Assembly: GCA_900555555.1 (NCBI GenBank)
Contig: USLK01000005.1
Span: 1-64,000, forward strand
Direction: 5' to 3'
Length of the DNA stretch: 64,000 nucleotides
From: an uncultured Collinsella sp.
GTDB taxonomy: Bacteria > Actinomycetota > Coriobacteriia > Coriobacteriales > Coriobacteriaceae
Shown here: piece after piece, positions 26,403-34,748 of the stretch
Position numbering within the stretch: position 1 is the stretch's first letter
Layout: every line of letters begins with the position of its first letter
The notes under the pieces: generated by a model
What the model saw: only the letters and a program-made list of their open reading frames with translations
The model's database searches: none
What the model was told of the DNA's origin: nothing
Position numbers and translations under genes: made by a program

Positions 26403-27634
26403 AGATACGAGACCTCACCCGCGAGGCCCTTCGGGCCCTCGAGGCCAACCGCGGGCGCAGCATGCTCACCATCTTGGGCATCGTCATCGGCATCGCCGCC
26501 GTCATAGCCATGACCTCGCTGATCGGCGGCGTTCGCAACAGCCTGGTTGAGGGCATGGGGCTCAACGCCGCGCGCACCGTCTATATCAACTGCTGGAACA
26601 GCATGACCGAGGACGATGTGGATAAGCTCAAGGCCAAGCTGCCCGAATACGAGGACATCCAGTCCGCCGTAGACGGCTTTTCGCAGGTACCGGCCGGAGA
26701 CAAGACACTCAGCGCCGGCATCATAGGCGCCGATCCCGAGTTCGTCTCCATGCAGGGCATCGACACCAAGCTGAGCGCCGGTCGCTTCTACACTCCCGAG
26801 GAGGCGGCAGCCCAGGCAAGCGTCGCGGTGATCGGCCGCAGCGCGGTGCAGCCGCTCTTCGGGGGCTCCGAGGACCCCATCGGCAAAAGCCTCACCCTCA
26901 ACCGGAAAACCTACACCATCGTGGGCGTTGTCGATGAGGGCGACATGGGCGGCGACTACTTCAACGTGTACCTGCCCAAAAAGACCGCCCGCCGAGACAC
27001 GGGCAACGCGGGCGATTCGGTCTCGCGCGTGGTGGGCCTGGCGCGCGAGGGAGTCGATATCGAGGCGCTCCAGTCTCAAACCGAGCAGACGCTCGCCCAA
27101 CTGAAGCACATCGCCCCGGAAGACGCCGGGGATGCCGTGAGCACCTATTCGATGAAATCGGCCATCGACCAGCTCAACGGCTTCATGATGGCGTTCCAGC
27201 TCATGATAGGCGCGGTCGCGGGCATCAGCCTCCTTGTTGGCGGCATCGGTATCATGAACATGATGCTCACCAATGTGACCGAGCGCATCAAGGAGATCGG
27301 CGTGCGCCGGGCCCTGGGGGCAACGCGGCGCGACATCACCCTGCAGTTCCTCACCGAGAGCGCCACCCTATGCGTGCTCGGCGGCGTTCTGGGGACTGTA
27401 GCGGGCTATCTCATCGCCTGGGGGCTCGCCTACGGCGCCACGGCCATGGGACTGGATATAGGCAGCATGATCGGATCGGGCGGTCCCGCCGGAGCCGCCC
27501 TGCGACCGGCGATCGAACCTGCGGCCATTGCGTTCGCCGTGGGCATATCCATCGTTGTGGGGTTGGTGTTCGGGTACTACCCGGCGCGAAGGGCGGCGAA
27601 GCTCGACCCCGTCGAATGCCTGCGATACCAATAG
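26399..27634 (+). CDS. MacB-type ABC permease
   Basis: The 411-residue permease has the standard layout: first membrane helix (about 18-40, SMLTILGIVIGIAAVIAMTS), an extracellular MacB_PCD domain (about 45-260), then a three-helix FtsX domain (about 268-405) with ITERIKEIGVRRALGATR-like sequence (here VTERIKEIGVRRALGATR). It is the last gene of the two-component/ABC run; a hairpin terminator follows 25 nt later. The pump probably exports a peptide or a lipid-like compound, by family analogy. Confidence 0.93.
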   Translation: MKIRDLTREALRALEANRGRSMLTILGIVIGIAAVIAMTSLIGGVRNSLVEGMGLNAARTVYINCWNSMTEDDVDKLKAKLPEYEDIQSAVDGFSQVPAGDKTLSAGIIGADPEFVSMQGIDTKLSAGRFYTPEEAAAQASVAVIGRSAVQPLFGGSEDPIGKSLTLNRKTYTIVGVVDEGDMGGDYFNVYLPKKTARRDTGNAGDSVSRVVGLAREGVDIEALQSQTEQTLAQLKHIAPEDAGDAVSTYSMKSAIDQLNGFMMAFQLMIGAVAGISLLVGGIGIMNMMLTNVTERIKEIGVRRALGATRRDITLQFLTESATLCVLGGVLGTVAGYLIAWGLAYGATAMGLDIGSMIGSGGPAGAALRPAIEPAAIAFAVGISIVVGLVFGYYPARRAAKLDPVECLRYQ

Positions 27635-27658
27635 GAACAATCCGATAGGCACAAATAT

Positions 27659-27687
27659 GGCCCCGTCGACTCATCATCGGCGGGGCC
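27659..27687. terminator. Bidirectional terminator between convergent genes
   Basis: GGCCCCG (27659-27665) pairs with CGGGGCC (27681-27687), with further pairs inside (TCG/CGG region). It separates the rightward ABC operon from the leftward membrane-protein gene. The flanking T-runs are short. Confidence 0.55.
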
Positions 27688-27712
27688 TTGCCATGCGCGC
27701 ATGGGGCAGAGG

Positions 27713-28996
27713 CTATTTGCCCGCCCTGTCCTTGTTGAACGCCTTGGGGTCGACCGTGATGCCGCCCGAGGTCCTGCGAACGGCGGCGTGCCGGACCGGC
27801 ACGGGAGCCTGCGCGGAATCGAGCACGCGAGCGGTATCCGTCTTTTCCGCTTCAATCCCACGAGAGGCAGCAGGAGACGTTTTACGGCCGCGTCCGAGCT
27901 TGGCTATAGCGCAATCCCAGCGCTCGTGGATAGAGGCGTTATGGGCGCTTTTAAGGCCCAGGAGCGGAGCCGCCAGAATGGTGGGAGCAATAAAGGTGAT
28001 GAGGCGCCACAGCAAATAGCCCGCCGTGGCCGCAGAGCCGTAGAAATGCCCCAGGAACAGCGCGAAGCCGCCCTCCGCGCCGCCGGTACCGCCGGGAAGC
28101 GGGACGGCGGAGCTCAAAAGCTGCACGAAGGCGCTGGCCGCCATGACCGAGAAGAAGTCGACCTCGTGGTGGCCGAAGGCCAGCATGAGAAAATAAGGTA
28201 CCAGATAGAAGAATGCCAGCTGGAGCATGGTGATCACCACGGTGAGCGCCATGGAAGACAGATGTCCCGCGGCAAGCTTGAACTTCTCGCTGAAGGAGTG
28301 GATCTCGGCGTCGACGAACGAATGCCAGCCCGCGCAGCGCTCGCGAGACACGCCCACGCGCTCGAGAACGTTGATGCCCCAGTGAGACAGACGAATGACC
28401 ATGCCGGGCATAAGGGCTATCGCGAAGATCGCGAGCAGGATCATAACGTGGCCGCCGAAGCTGAACATGCATAACAGCGTGATGTCCCCGTACTGTCGGG
28501 CAAAGAACGGCATGCGCGCGATCATGAGGATGGCACCCCATGCCACCAAACCGAACTGGTACACGATGAAGCGCGTGAATTGGATGGCGCCGGCCTCGCC
28601 CACGTTTTGCCCCGCCTTGGTGAGGCGGTAGATCTGCGCAGGCGTGGAACCCATCATCATGGGCGTAAGGTTGCCAAAGAAGATGCCGCTCGCCTCGACC
28701 GAGATCAGGTCGCGGATGCCGACGGGCGATTTGGGGTCGAGCCACACCGCGATGGCGTACGCCAGGATGCCGAAGAACAGATAGAGCAGCATGCATACGC
28801 ATGCAACGGCAAGCCAGGGGATCTGGACGCTTTGCATGGCAGACCAAAACTGCGCGATCTGACCGGTCACCACCAGATACACGATATATCCTATGAGCAC
28901 GACACCGATGAAGATGGCGCCGCGGCGCGCGGTCTTGTGATCATCGCCGCCCGCGATCTGCGGCTCGACGACGTTATGTTCAGAGACCTGGGCCAT
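27713..28996 (-). CDS. Lysylphosphatidylglycerol synthase TM-region family protein
   Basis: The 427-residue protein has about eight predicted membrane helices and family segments such as FFGNLTPMMMGSTPAQIYRL and SSAVPLPGGTGGAEGGF. It matches the flippase-like part of MprF, without the C-terminal aminoacyl-transfer domain. Family members are usually annotated as flippases or unknown (UPF0104). A charged cytoplasmic tail of about 60 residues follows the last helix. GGGGGAGCG precedes the ATG. It may adjust envelope lipids alongside the neighbouring ABC system, but that is inference. Confidence 0.85.
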   Translation of the reverse strand: MAQVSEHNVVEPQIAGGDDHKTARRGAIFIGVVLIGYIVYLVVTGQIAQFWSAMQSVQIPWLAVACVCMLLYLFFGILAYAIAVWLDPKSPVGIRDLISVEASGIFFGNLTPMMMGSTPAQIYRLTKAGQNVGEAGAIQFTRFIVYQFGLVAWGAILMIARMPFFARQYGDITLLCMFSFGGHVMILLAIFAIALMPGMVIRLSHWGINVLERVGVSRERCAGWHSFVDAEIHSFSEKFKLAAGHLSSMALTVVITMLQLAFFYLVPYFLMLAFGHHEVDFFSVMAASAFVQLLSSAVPLPGGTGGAEGGFALFLGHFYGSAATAGYLLWRLITFIAPTILAAPLLGLKSAHNASIHERWDCAIAKLGRGRKTSPAASRGIEAEKTDTARVLDSAQAPVPVRHAAVRRTSGGITVDPKAFNKDRAGK

Positions 28997-29144
28997 AGGC
29001 GCTCCCCCGTTCTCGAAGTTGCCCCCATTGTACGTAATGAAAAAGCAGTCCCGATGAGAAGGTCATCCACACGCCGTTATCCTGCGGTTTTACGCACGCG
29101 TTCGCAAATCATCCACAAGAATCAACCTATTTTCAAATTCACGC

Positions 29145-29173
29145 TTGCATTCGACCGCGCACTCCCGTATAGT
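29145..29173 (+). promoter_or_regulatory. Promoter of the tRNA-Gln/tRNA-Glu cluster
   Basis: TTGCAT (29145-29150) and TATAGT (29168-29173) are 17 nt apart, and the tRNA-Gln gene begins 36 nt later. It is one of the best promoter matches in the window. The rest of the 28997-29208 gap holds nothing else recognisable. Confidence 0.7.
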
Positions 29174-29208
29174 ACTTTCTCGCGCCGATGCGTGAGACAC
29201 AAACCGAT

Positions 29209-29282
29209 TGGGATGTCGTCTAATGGCAGGACAGCGGATTCTGGTTCCGTCAATGGGGGTTCGACTCCCTCCATCCCAGCCA
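29209..29282 (+). tRNA. tRNA-Gln (CUG)
   Basis: Acceptor TGGGATG pairs with CATCCCA. The anticodon arm GCGGA-TTCTGGT-TCCGT gives anticodon CTG (reads CAG). The T-arm contains GGTTCGACTCC, and CCA is encoded at 29280-29282. Confidence 0.95.
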
Positions 29283-29304
29283 TTGTTTCTCATTATTCGC
29301 GCAT

Positions 29305-29381
29305 GGCCCGTTCGTCTAGCGGTTCAGGACGCCGCCCTCTCAAGGCGGAGATCACCAGTTCGAATCTGGTACGGGCTACCA
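29305..29381 (+). tRNA. tRNA-Glu (CUC), copy 1
   Basis: Acceptor GGCCCGT pairs with ACGGGCT (one G-U pair). The anticodon loop CTCTCAA gives anticodon CTC (reads GAG). T-arm CCAGTTCGAATCTGG is followed by A and encoded CCA. It lies 22 nt after tRNA-Gln, probably in the same transcript. Confidence 0.96.
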
Positions 29382-29416
29382 AGAGTTTTCCGGGACACTC
29401 CGAGTCCCTCACATAT

Positions 29417-29493
29417 GGCCCGTTCGTCTAGCGGTTCAGGACGCCGCCCTCTCAAGGCGGAGATCACCAGTTCGAATCTGGTACGGGCTACCA
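29417..29493 (+). tRNA. tRNA-Glu (CUC), copy 2
   Basis: This 77-nt copy is identical to the one at 29305-29381 and lies 35 nt downstream. It is the last gene of the tRNA transcript; a strong terminator follows. Confidence 0.96.
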
Positions 29494-29502
29494 AATGTTT
29501 TA

Positions 29503-29526
29503 GGGCTTCTTTGGAAGCCCTTTTTT
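29503..29526 (+). terminator. Rho-independent terminator of the tRNA cluster
   Basis: GGGCTTC (29503-29509) pairs with GAAGCCC (29514-29520) around TTTG, directly followed by six T. Confidence 0.9.
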
Positions 29527-29621
29527 CTTTGCCCCACCCTCTCCGTGCGCGTTGATACAGGATGAGCCCTCACACGCCGACACCCAACAACGTGCAAAGG
29601 CTCATCAACAGTCCCAATGCG

Positions 29622-30233
29622 TCACGAAAGCTCATGCACCCGCGTGGCAACCCGCCGCACCAACGCCGGCGAATGCGAAACGAGCACCATGCCAAACGGC
29701 TCGCGCCTCTGCAGCTCGAGCATGGCGCGCCAGATCTCCGCCTGGGAAACCGCATCCATCATGGCCGTCACCTCGTCGGCAAGCACGTAGCGGGGACGCA
29801 CGGAAAACGCGCTCACCAGGCAGATGCGCATCAGCTGGCCGCCGGAAAGCTCGCGCACAAAGCGCGCCTCCCACGTACGGTCGATTCCGAGCAGATCCTG
29901 TAAATATCTACGGTAGTCGTCGTCCGAGCACGCCTCGGACAGACTGCGCCCAACACGCACGCGCGGGTCCAGAATCGCCTCGGGATGCTGGGAAATAAGT
30001 TGCACGGGATGGGGGCCCCGGCGCCTGGCGTGCACATCGACACCATCCGCCAGGACGACACCGGAATCGGGATGCAGATAGCCGGCAAGGATACGGCACA
30101 GTGTCGTTTTTCCGCGACCCGAGGGGGCGACCACCGCGACGCGCTCCCCCGCAGCCACCTCAAGATCGACATGTTCAAAGAGCGCATCGGCGCCGGGATA
30201 TGAAAACGACAGATCAGAAGCCGCCAGAGTCAT
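29622..30233 (-). CDS. ABC importer ATPase, second subunit (NikE/DppF type)
   Basis: This short ATPase of 203 residues has Walker A APSGRGKTT (about 36-44), signature ELSGGQLMR and Walker B YVLADEVTAMMD, where the usual DEP(T/V) is DEVT. It lacks the C-terminal extension of classical OppF/DppF. Its ATG overlaps the stop of the partner ATPase gene (ATGA at 30233-30230). It is the last gene of the five-gene importer operon; an 8-nt inverted repeat at 29561-29606 downstream is too weak to call a terminator. Confidence 0.88.
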   Translation of the reverse strand: MTLAASDLSFSYPGADALFEHVDLEVAAGERVAVVAPSGRGKTTLCRILAGYLHPDSGVVLADGVDVHARRRGPHPVQLISQHPEAILDPRVRVGRSLSEACSDDDYRRYLQDLLGIDRTWEARFVRELSGGQLMRICLVSAFSVRPRYVLADEVTAMMDAVSQAEIWRAMLELQRREPFGMVLVSHSPALVRRVATRVHELS

Positions 30234-31102
30234 TTACATGCCCCCTTACCGCAAAAGTCATGCTCGGGCATCGCATGCCACAGTGCACGGGAAAACGGAT
30301 GCCGGAGCCTCGCGGGATCTTCAAAAGACTCCACCGAGGTTTCCTCAACAACCGTGCCGTCAGCAAACACCGCCACGCGATCGGCAACGCGCAGGGCCAA
30401 CTCGATATCGTGCGTAATCAGCATCACGGCGCCGCCTTTGTTGGCAAAACCCCGCAGGTCATCGAGCGCGTGAACGGCGAGATCAAGATCCAGTCCGGGC
30501 GTGGGCTCGTCTGCGATGATAAGGCGCGGGTTGTCCATAAGGGCGCACATGAGCAGCACGCGCCGGACCATGCCGCCGGACAGCTCGTGCGGATACAGAT
30601 CCATGACCCCACGGTCCAGGCCATATGACGAGAACAGCGCCTCCATGGCCCGCCGCCGCTTCAAAGAACGCGATCGACCGAGAACCTGCAGCCCCACGGG
30701 CATGGTGGGATCGAGATGCTGGGACCCTTGCGGCACAAGCGAGATGCCCCGGCCGCACAGGCGCCGTAACGATGAGGCATCTTGAAGCCGCCCATCGAAC
30801 CATATCCTGCCGGTCACATATGCGTTGCGGGGAAACGACCCCATGATCGAATCGGCCAGGACCGTTTTACCCGATCCGCTGGCACCCACCACGGCCAAGA
30901 CCTCGCCCGCATGCACGCTCACCGTCAAGTCCCGCAGCACCTCCTGCCGCACACGAGGAGCCCTGAAGTACGGGGCACCAGGGTCGTACATGTCAAAGGA
31001 GACGCTAAGGTCCTCGACCGACAGGAGATGATGGCGCCCGGGGTGATGCGAGGCGGCGGCATGCGTGTGATGATGGTGGTATTCGGCATCAAAATGGTCC
31101 AT
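30230..31102 (-). CDS. ABC importer ATPase with His-rich N-terminus (NikD/DppD type)
   Basis: The 290-residue ATPase has Walker A GASGSGKT, signature LSGGMVRR and Walker B LIIADEPTPGLD. Before the ATPase fold it carries a His-rich leader with ten His between residues 3 and 24 (HHHHTHAAASHHPGRHH). Such leaders bind nickel, cobalt or zinc in metal transporters and chaperones, so the cargo may be a metal rather than a peptide. ATG 31102 follows the permease stop by 8 nt with AGGGG upstream; the longer open frame to 31219 overlaps the permease and is rejected. Confidence 0.88.
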   Translation of the reverse strand: MDHFDAEYHHHHTHAAASHHPGRHHLLSVEDLSVSFDMYDPGAPYFRAPRVRQEVLRDLTVSVHAGEVLAVVGASGSGKTVLADSIMGSFPRNAYVTGRIWFDGRLQDASSLRRLCGRGISLVPQGSQHLDPTMPVGLQVLGRSRSLKRRRAMEALFSSYGLDRGVMDLYPHELSGGMVRRVLLMCALMDNPRLIIADEPTPGLDLDLAVHALDDLRGFANKGGAVMLITHDIELALRVADRVAVFADGTVVEETSVESFEDPARLRHPFSRALWHAMPEHDFCGKGACK

Positions 31103-31110
31103 GAGCACCC

Positions 31111-31968
31111 CTATTCCTGCACGGTTGCGGCGTCCGTGAGACGGCGGACCAAACCCGCCACCGCATCGAACACCATAACGCACGCCACGAGCGCCAAGCC
31201 GGGGAACACGGCAAGCCACCAGCGGCCCGTTGAGAGATAACCCATCGACTCGGACAGGATCGTCCCGATAGCGGGCTTATCGGGCGAAAGGCCGAAACCT
31301 AAAAACGTGATGGACGCCTCGTGCAGTATCGCATGGGGAAACATGAGAACCATACCCGCAAACAGCTGCGGCAAAAGAGCGGGGAGCACGTGGCGCATGG
31401 CGATGCAAGGCCGACTCACACCCAAATGGTCCAGAGTCTCGATATAGGGCAGCGTCAAAACGGAACGGGCCTCCGAACGCAGCACCACCGTCAAGCTCGG
31501 CCAGTGCGTGAGCGCAAGGCCGATCGTCACGCCCCAAAACCCCTTTCCGAGCGCATAGCTGATCAGCAGGAGCAAAACGATATGCGGTATCCCCATGACA
31601 AGGTCCACGAGCCACGACACGACCGCATCGGCCGTGCGACCGCCCAAGACCGAAACGCAGGCCAATACCAGGGCGATACAGCTGCTCGCCACAGACGCAA
31701 CGAGCCCCACCCCGAGCGATACGGCAAGCCCCGCAACGGTGCGGCAGAGCATGTCGCGACCCATCCAATCGGTACCGAAGGGATGCGCGGCATCCGGCGC
31801 CAAGTTCTTGATGGAGAAATCTGAAACCATGGCATCGTCGCGCAACATCCAGCCGCATGCCAGAATGGCGCAGAAACAAGCAGCGCATGCAACCACCGCA
31901 GCCAGAGTCAGACGCCGATTGCCCACGCGCGATCCGACCGGCTCATGCAGTACGTGAGATTCAGGCAC
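31111..31968 (-). CDS. ABC importer permease, second subunit (NikC/DppC type)
   Basis: This inner-membrane permease of about 285 residues has roughly six membrane helices. It has the binding-protein-dependent transport signature in its cytoplasmic loop (EARSVLTLPYIETLDHLGVSR, shown here in part), HPFGTDWMGRDML typical of the DppC N-terminal region, and ASITFLGFGLSPDKPAIG near the end. GTG at 31968 has AGAGGTG upstream and overlaps the previous gene by 8 nt; ATG 31986 is an alternative without a ribosome site. Confidence 0.9.
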   Translation of the reverse strand: MPESHVLHEPVGSRVGNRRLTLAAVVACAACFCAILACGWMLRDDAMVSDFSIKNLAPDAAHPFGTDWMGRDMLCRTVAGLAVSLGVGLVASVASSCIALVLACVSVLGGRTADAVVSWLVDLVMGIPHIVLLLLISYALGKGFWGVTIGLALTHWPSLTVVLRSEARSVLTLPYIETLDHLGVSRPCIAMRHVLPALLPQLFAGMVLMFPHAILHEASITFLGFGLSPDKPAIGTILSESMGYLSTGRWWLAVFPGLALVACVMVFDAVAGLVRRLTDAATVQE

Positions 31969-32980
31969 CGTCGCACCTCTTTCCATGTATGCGCGGATCG
32001 AGGACACTCTGGAGCGTCCTGCCCACCAAGTTGCCCGCAAAAACCACCAGGGCCGTTGCGAGCGCGATCGCAACCAGCAACGGGGCGTCCCCACCCACGC
32101 CGGCGGTAACGGCAGCCTGTCCCAAACCGGGATAGCTGAATACCTGCTCCACCAGGACGGATCCGCCCAGCAGTTCCGAAACCTGGGAAAACTGCAGTGC
32201 GATGGCGGGGCCCAGCAGATTCCTCAAGCCGTGATGGAGCACGACCTCCCAAGCGGATTCCCCGCGCAGCCGTGCGAGGCGCGCATAGTCGCTTTCCAGC
32301 ACATCGATAGCTTTTTCGCGCGTATGGAGCGCAACGTTGGCGACACCGACCACCGATAGCGTAGCCGCCGGCAGAACCATATGGTGGATTCGCTGCCCCA
32401 ACGATACGCTCGCGGAGTCCACGCCGATAGGGACCGAGAACCCGAATGGGAACCAACCCAATGCAACCGAAAAGGCCATGAGTGCAACAAGGCCGATCCA
32501 AAAAGACGGTGTAGCGGAGAGCACGAAGCAATAGCCTCGAACGATCCTGTCGGGCCAGCGGCCGCGACAGGTGGCGGCGATCACGCCGAGCGACACGCCC
32601 AGCACGCCCGAGACAACCCAGGCGAACGCCATGAGCATAAGCGTATTGCCCGCCCGCTGCGCCACAACCTCCGCGACGGGCTTGTTGAACCGAAGGGACA
32701 TGCCCAGGTCGCCGTGCAGCGCCCCCTTCGCCCAATGGGCGTAGCGCTCAAGGAACGGCTGGTCGCTGCCCCAGTAGCGCGCAAGCTGCTCGCGCTTCGC
32801 CTCCCCCATCTGACCATACGCCGCCTGCCCGACGTTGGCCCGCACGGGATCAACCGGAGAGGTAGAAACGAGCGCGAACGTGAGCAGGCTGACTCCGACC
32901 ATAAGGGCTGCGAGACGCACGAGCTCCCGCGCCCAGCGGGGCAAGCGATCGATACGGCCGCCCCGCACTTCGAGACGCAT
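31961..32980 (-). CDS. ABC importer permease, first subunit (NikB/DppB type)
   Basis: The 339-residue permease starts with a membrane helix (about 25-45) ending in STSPVDPVRANVG, the typical DppB/NikB beginning, followed by YWGSDQPFLERYAHW and a five-helix core with the LRGESAWEVVLHHGLRN loop. It begins 3 nt after the binding-protein stop, so the genes are coupled. Together with the binding protein and the two ATPases it forms a complete type I importer of the peptide/nickel class. Confidence 0.92.
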   Translation of the reverse strand: MRLEVRGGRIDRLPRWARELVRLAALMVGVSLLTFALVSTSPVDPVRANVGQAAYGQMGEAKREQLARYWGSDQPFLERYAHWAKGALHGDLGMSLRFNKPVAEVVAQRAGNTLMLMAFAWVVSGVLGVSLGVIAATCRGRWPDRIVRGYCFVLSATPSFWIGLVALMAFSVALGWFPFGFSVPIGVDSASVSLGQRIHHMVLPAATLSVVGVANVALHTREKAIDVLESDYARLARLRGESAWEVVLHHGLRNLLGPAIALQFSQVSELLGGSVLVEQVFSYPGLGQAAVTAGVGGDAPLLVAIALATALVVFAGNLVGRTLQSVLDPRIHGKRCDGA

Positions 32981-32983
32981 GGG

Positions 32984-34621
32984 CTAATCCCAATTCCAGG
33001 CATCGACGTTGTTCACGACCGACCAGCCGTGCCCGTGCGGCTGGAGCTTTTGCTCGGCAACATGCAGCCCCTTGCGAACCCAATACAGATGGTCGACGTT
33101 GGCGAGCCACACCCACGTGGCCGCCCCCTGCGGGGCGATGCCCTCCTGGCCGTCCCACTGGGCCTTATGCCAGAACGGATAGGATGCCGCAACCTCGGGC
33201 TGAGCCAGCGCCTGATCCAAATAGGCATCGGTCGTGTCGCTCGCATAGCAAGCGTAGTTCATCGTGCCCTTGGAGTAGTTGATCTCGTACACATCCGAAG
33301 GCGAGTTGGAACCCCAGCCCCACATAACCGGATCGGTGAACTGATGCTCGTAGATCTCATCCCAGGACTTACCTGCGGGCGTCACCTTGACGCCTATCTC
33401 CTTCATCTGGTTGGCGAACTCGTTGGCCATGGCCTGGCGGGCCGAATCGCCGGCGGTGTAATACAAGGTGAGCTCCGCGCGCACACCGCCCTTCTGGCGC
33501 ACGCCGTCGTCGCCGAGCTTCCATCCCGCACGGTCGAGCAGGCTCTTTGCGCCATCGACATCGGTTTTCAACTTCATGTCATCGCTTGCCCACGGCATAC
33601 CGTCCCCGATGCTGTAGGCCGGCGTTCCATGCCCGTTGAGCACCTGGTCGATGAACGCATCGCGGTCGATGGCCATGTTGATGGCGCGACGCATCTCCAG
33701 GCTGCACGTGACGTCGTTACCGGCCGCATATTCCTTGCCCGCGTCCGTCTTGACCGAACCGGCGGGGATAACCGGGAGATTGAGTCCGCGCGAATCGACC
33801 GTCTTATACGCCTCCAAGCCGTAATCAGTCACCTTCTGATCGGCATACGTGGGGCTTGTATAGGCAACGTCCACGCTGCCGCCCTTGACGGCGGCCAGCG
33901 CGGCGTCCTCGTCCATGAATACCACGGTGAGCTGCTTGATGTTGGGCTTATCTCCGTAGTACTCGGGATTGACCTCGAAGATCACCTGCTGACCACGATC
34001 CCACTGCTTCATGAGGTAGCGACCGGAGCCCACGGGCTTCTCGCCGTACTTGGGACCGTACGCATGCTCGGGGACGACGCCCATGACGGCGAGCGTGTAC
34101 AGCAAGGCGTTATAGGGCTTGGAAAGGTGAATCTCGACGAGCGTATCGGAGGTGGCAACGGCGTCCTTCACCATGGAAAGGTCGGCCTGCGCCTGCTCGC
34201 TGGTACGGATGGTGTTGATGGTGAAGGCGACATCGGAGGCGGTGAGGGGCTCACCATCGCTGAACCTCACATCATCGCGAATCTCAAAGGTCCACACCAG
34301 GTTATCCGCGGAGCAGTCATACGAAACAGCCAGATCGTTCTCGAACTCCATATCTTTGTTCGTCACGATGAGCGTGGACTGGACCAGCGGCTCGTGCACG
34401 TGCTCGCCGCAGCCCCAATCGATACAGGGGTCGAAACCGGATGCCGGCTCGCTGTCGGGACTCATGGCCACGGTGACGGCAGACTTGGGGCCAACGGACG
34501 CGAAGCCGCCCTGAGGGTGCTCGGCGGGTCCGCAGCCGGCGAGAAAGGCGGCCCCGGCTGCACCGAGAACGGCGCCGCCAACCAGGTTGCGCCGAGAAAT
34601 CATAAGGGTTTGAGAGTCCAT
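32984..34621 (-). CDS. Extracellular solute-binding lipoprotein, family 5 (nickel/peptide)
   Basis: This first gene of the importer operon encodes 545 residues. The leader SRRNLVGGAVLGAAGAAFLAGC combines a twin-arginine motif with a lipobox (AGC), so it is probably Tat-exported and lipid-anchored. The mature part is a family 5 binding protein (SDGEPLTASDVAFTINTI, KPVGSGRY, LEMRRAINMAIDRDAFI). The mature region contains His- and Cys-containing segments near the N-terminus (CIDWGCGEHVHEP) that could touch a metal, though peptides are equally possible. GGAGG lies 6 nt before ATG 34621. Confidence 0.9.
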   Translation of the reverse strand: MDSQTLMISRRNLVGGAVLGAAGAAFLAGCGPAEHPQGGFASVGPKSAVTVAMSPDSEPASGFDPCIDWGCGEHVHEPLVQSTLIVTNKDMEFENDLAVSYDCSADNLVWTFEIRDDVRFSDGEPLTASDVAFTINTIRTSEQAQADLSMVKDAVATSDTLVEIHLSKPYNALLYTLAVMGVVPEHAYGPKYGEKPVGSGRYLMKQWDRGQQVIFEVNPEYYGDKPNIKQLTVVFMDEDAALAAVKGGSVDVAYTSPTYADQKVTDYGLEAYKTVDSRGLNLPVIPAGSVKTDAGKEYAAGNDVTCSLEMRRAINMAIDRDAFIDQVLNGHGTPAYSIGDGMPWASDDMKLKTDVDGAKSLLDRAGWKLGDDGVRQKGGVRAELTLYYTAGDSARQAMANEFANQMKEIGVKVTPAGKSWDEIYEHQFTDPVMWGWGSNSPSDVYEINYSKGTMNYACYASDTTDAYLDQALAQPEVAASYPFWHKAQWDGQEGIAPQGAATWVWLANVDHLYWVRKGLHVAEQKLQPHGHGWSVVNNVDAWNWD

Positions 34622-34691
34622 TATCAGCCTCCGTGATGTTACACGCTGGGTGTTTCGTGTTACGATACACAAGATGGTAGCACGAATAAAC

Positions 34692-34720
34692 GGCCACGTA
34701 GCACAGAGTCACACGTGGCC
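34692..34720 (-). terminator. Hairpin terminator downstream of cca
   Basis: GGCCACGT (34692-34699) and ACGTGGCC (34713-34720) are perfect inverted arms. On the minus strand the stem is followed by GTTTATT. It separates cca from the importer operon. Confidence 0.6.
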
Positions 34721-34748
34721 GATTAGCAACATATGTACAACATGCAGG

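Noticed and set aside
29561..29606. Inverted repeat GATGAGCC/GGCTCATC after the importer operon
   Set aside because: The arms are only 8 nt with a 30-nt loop and no T-run, too weak for a terminator call.
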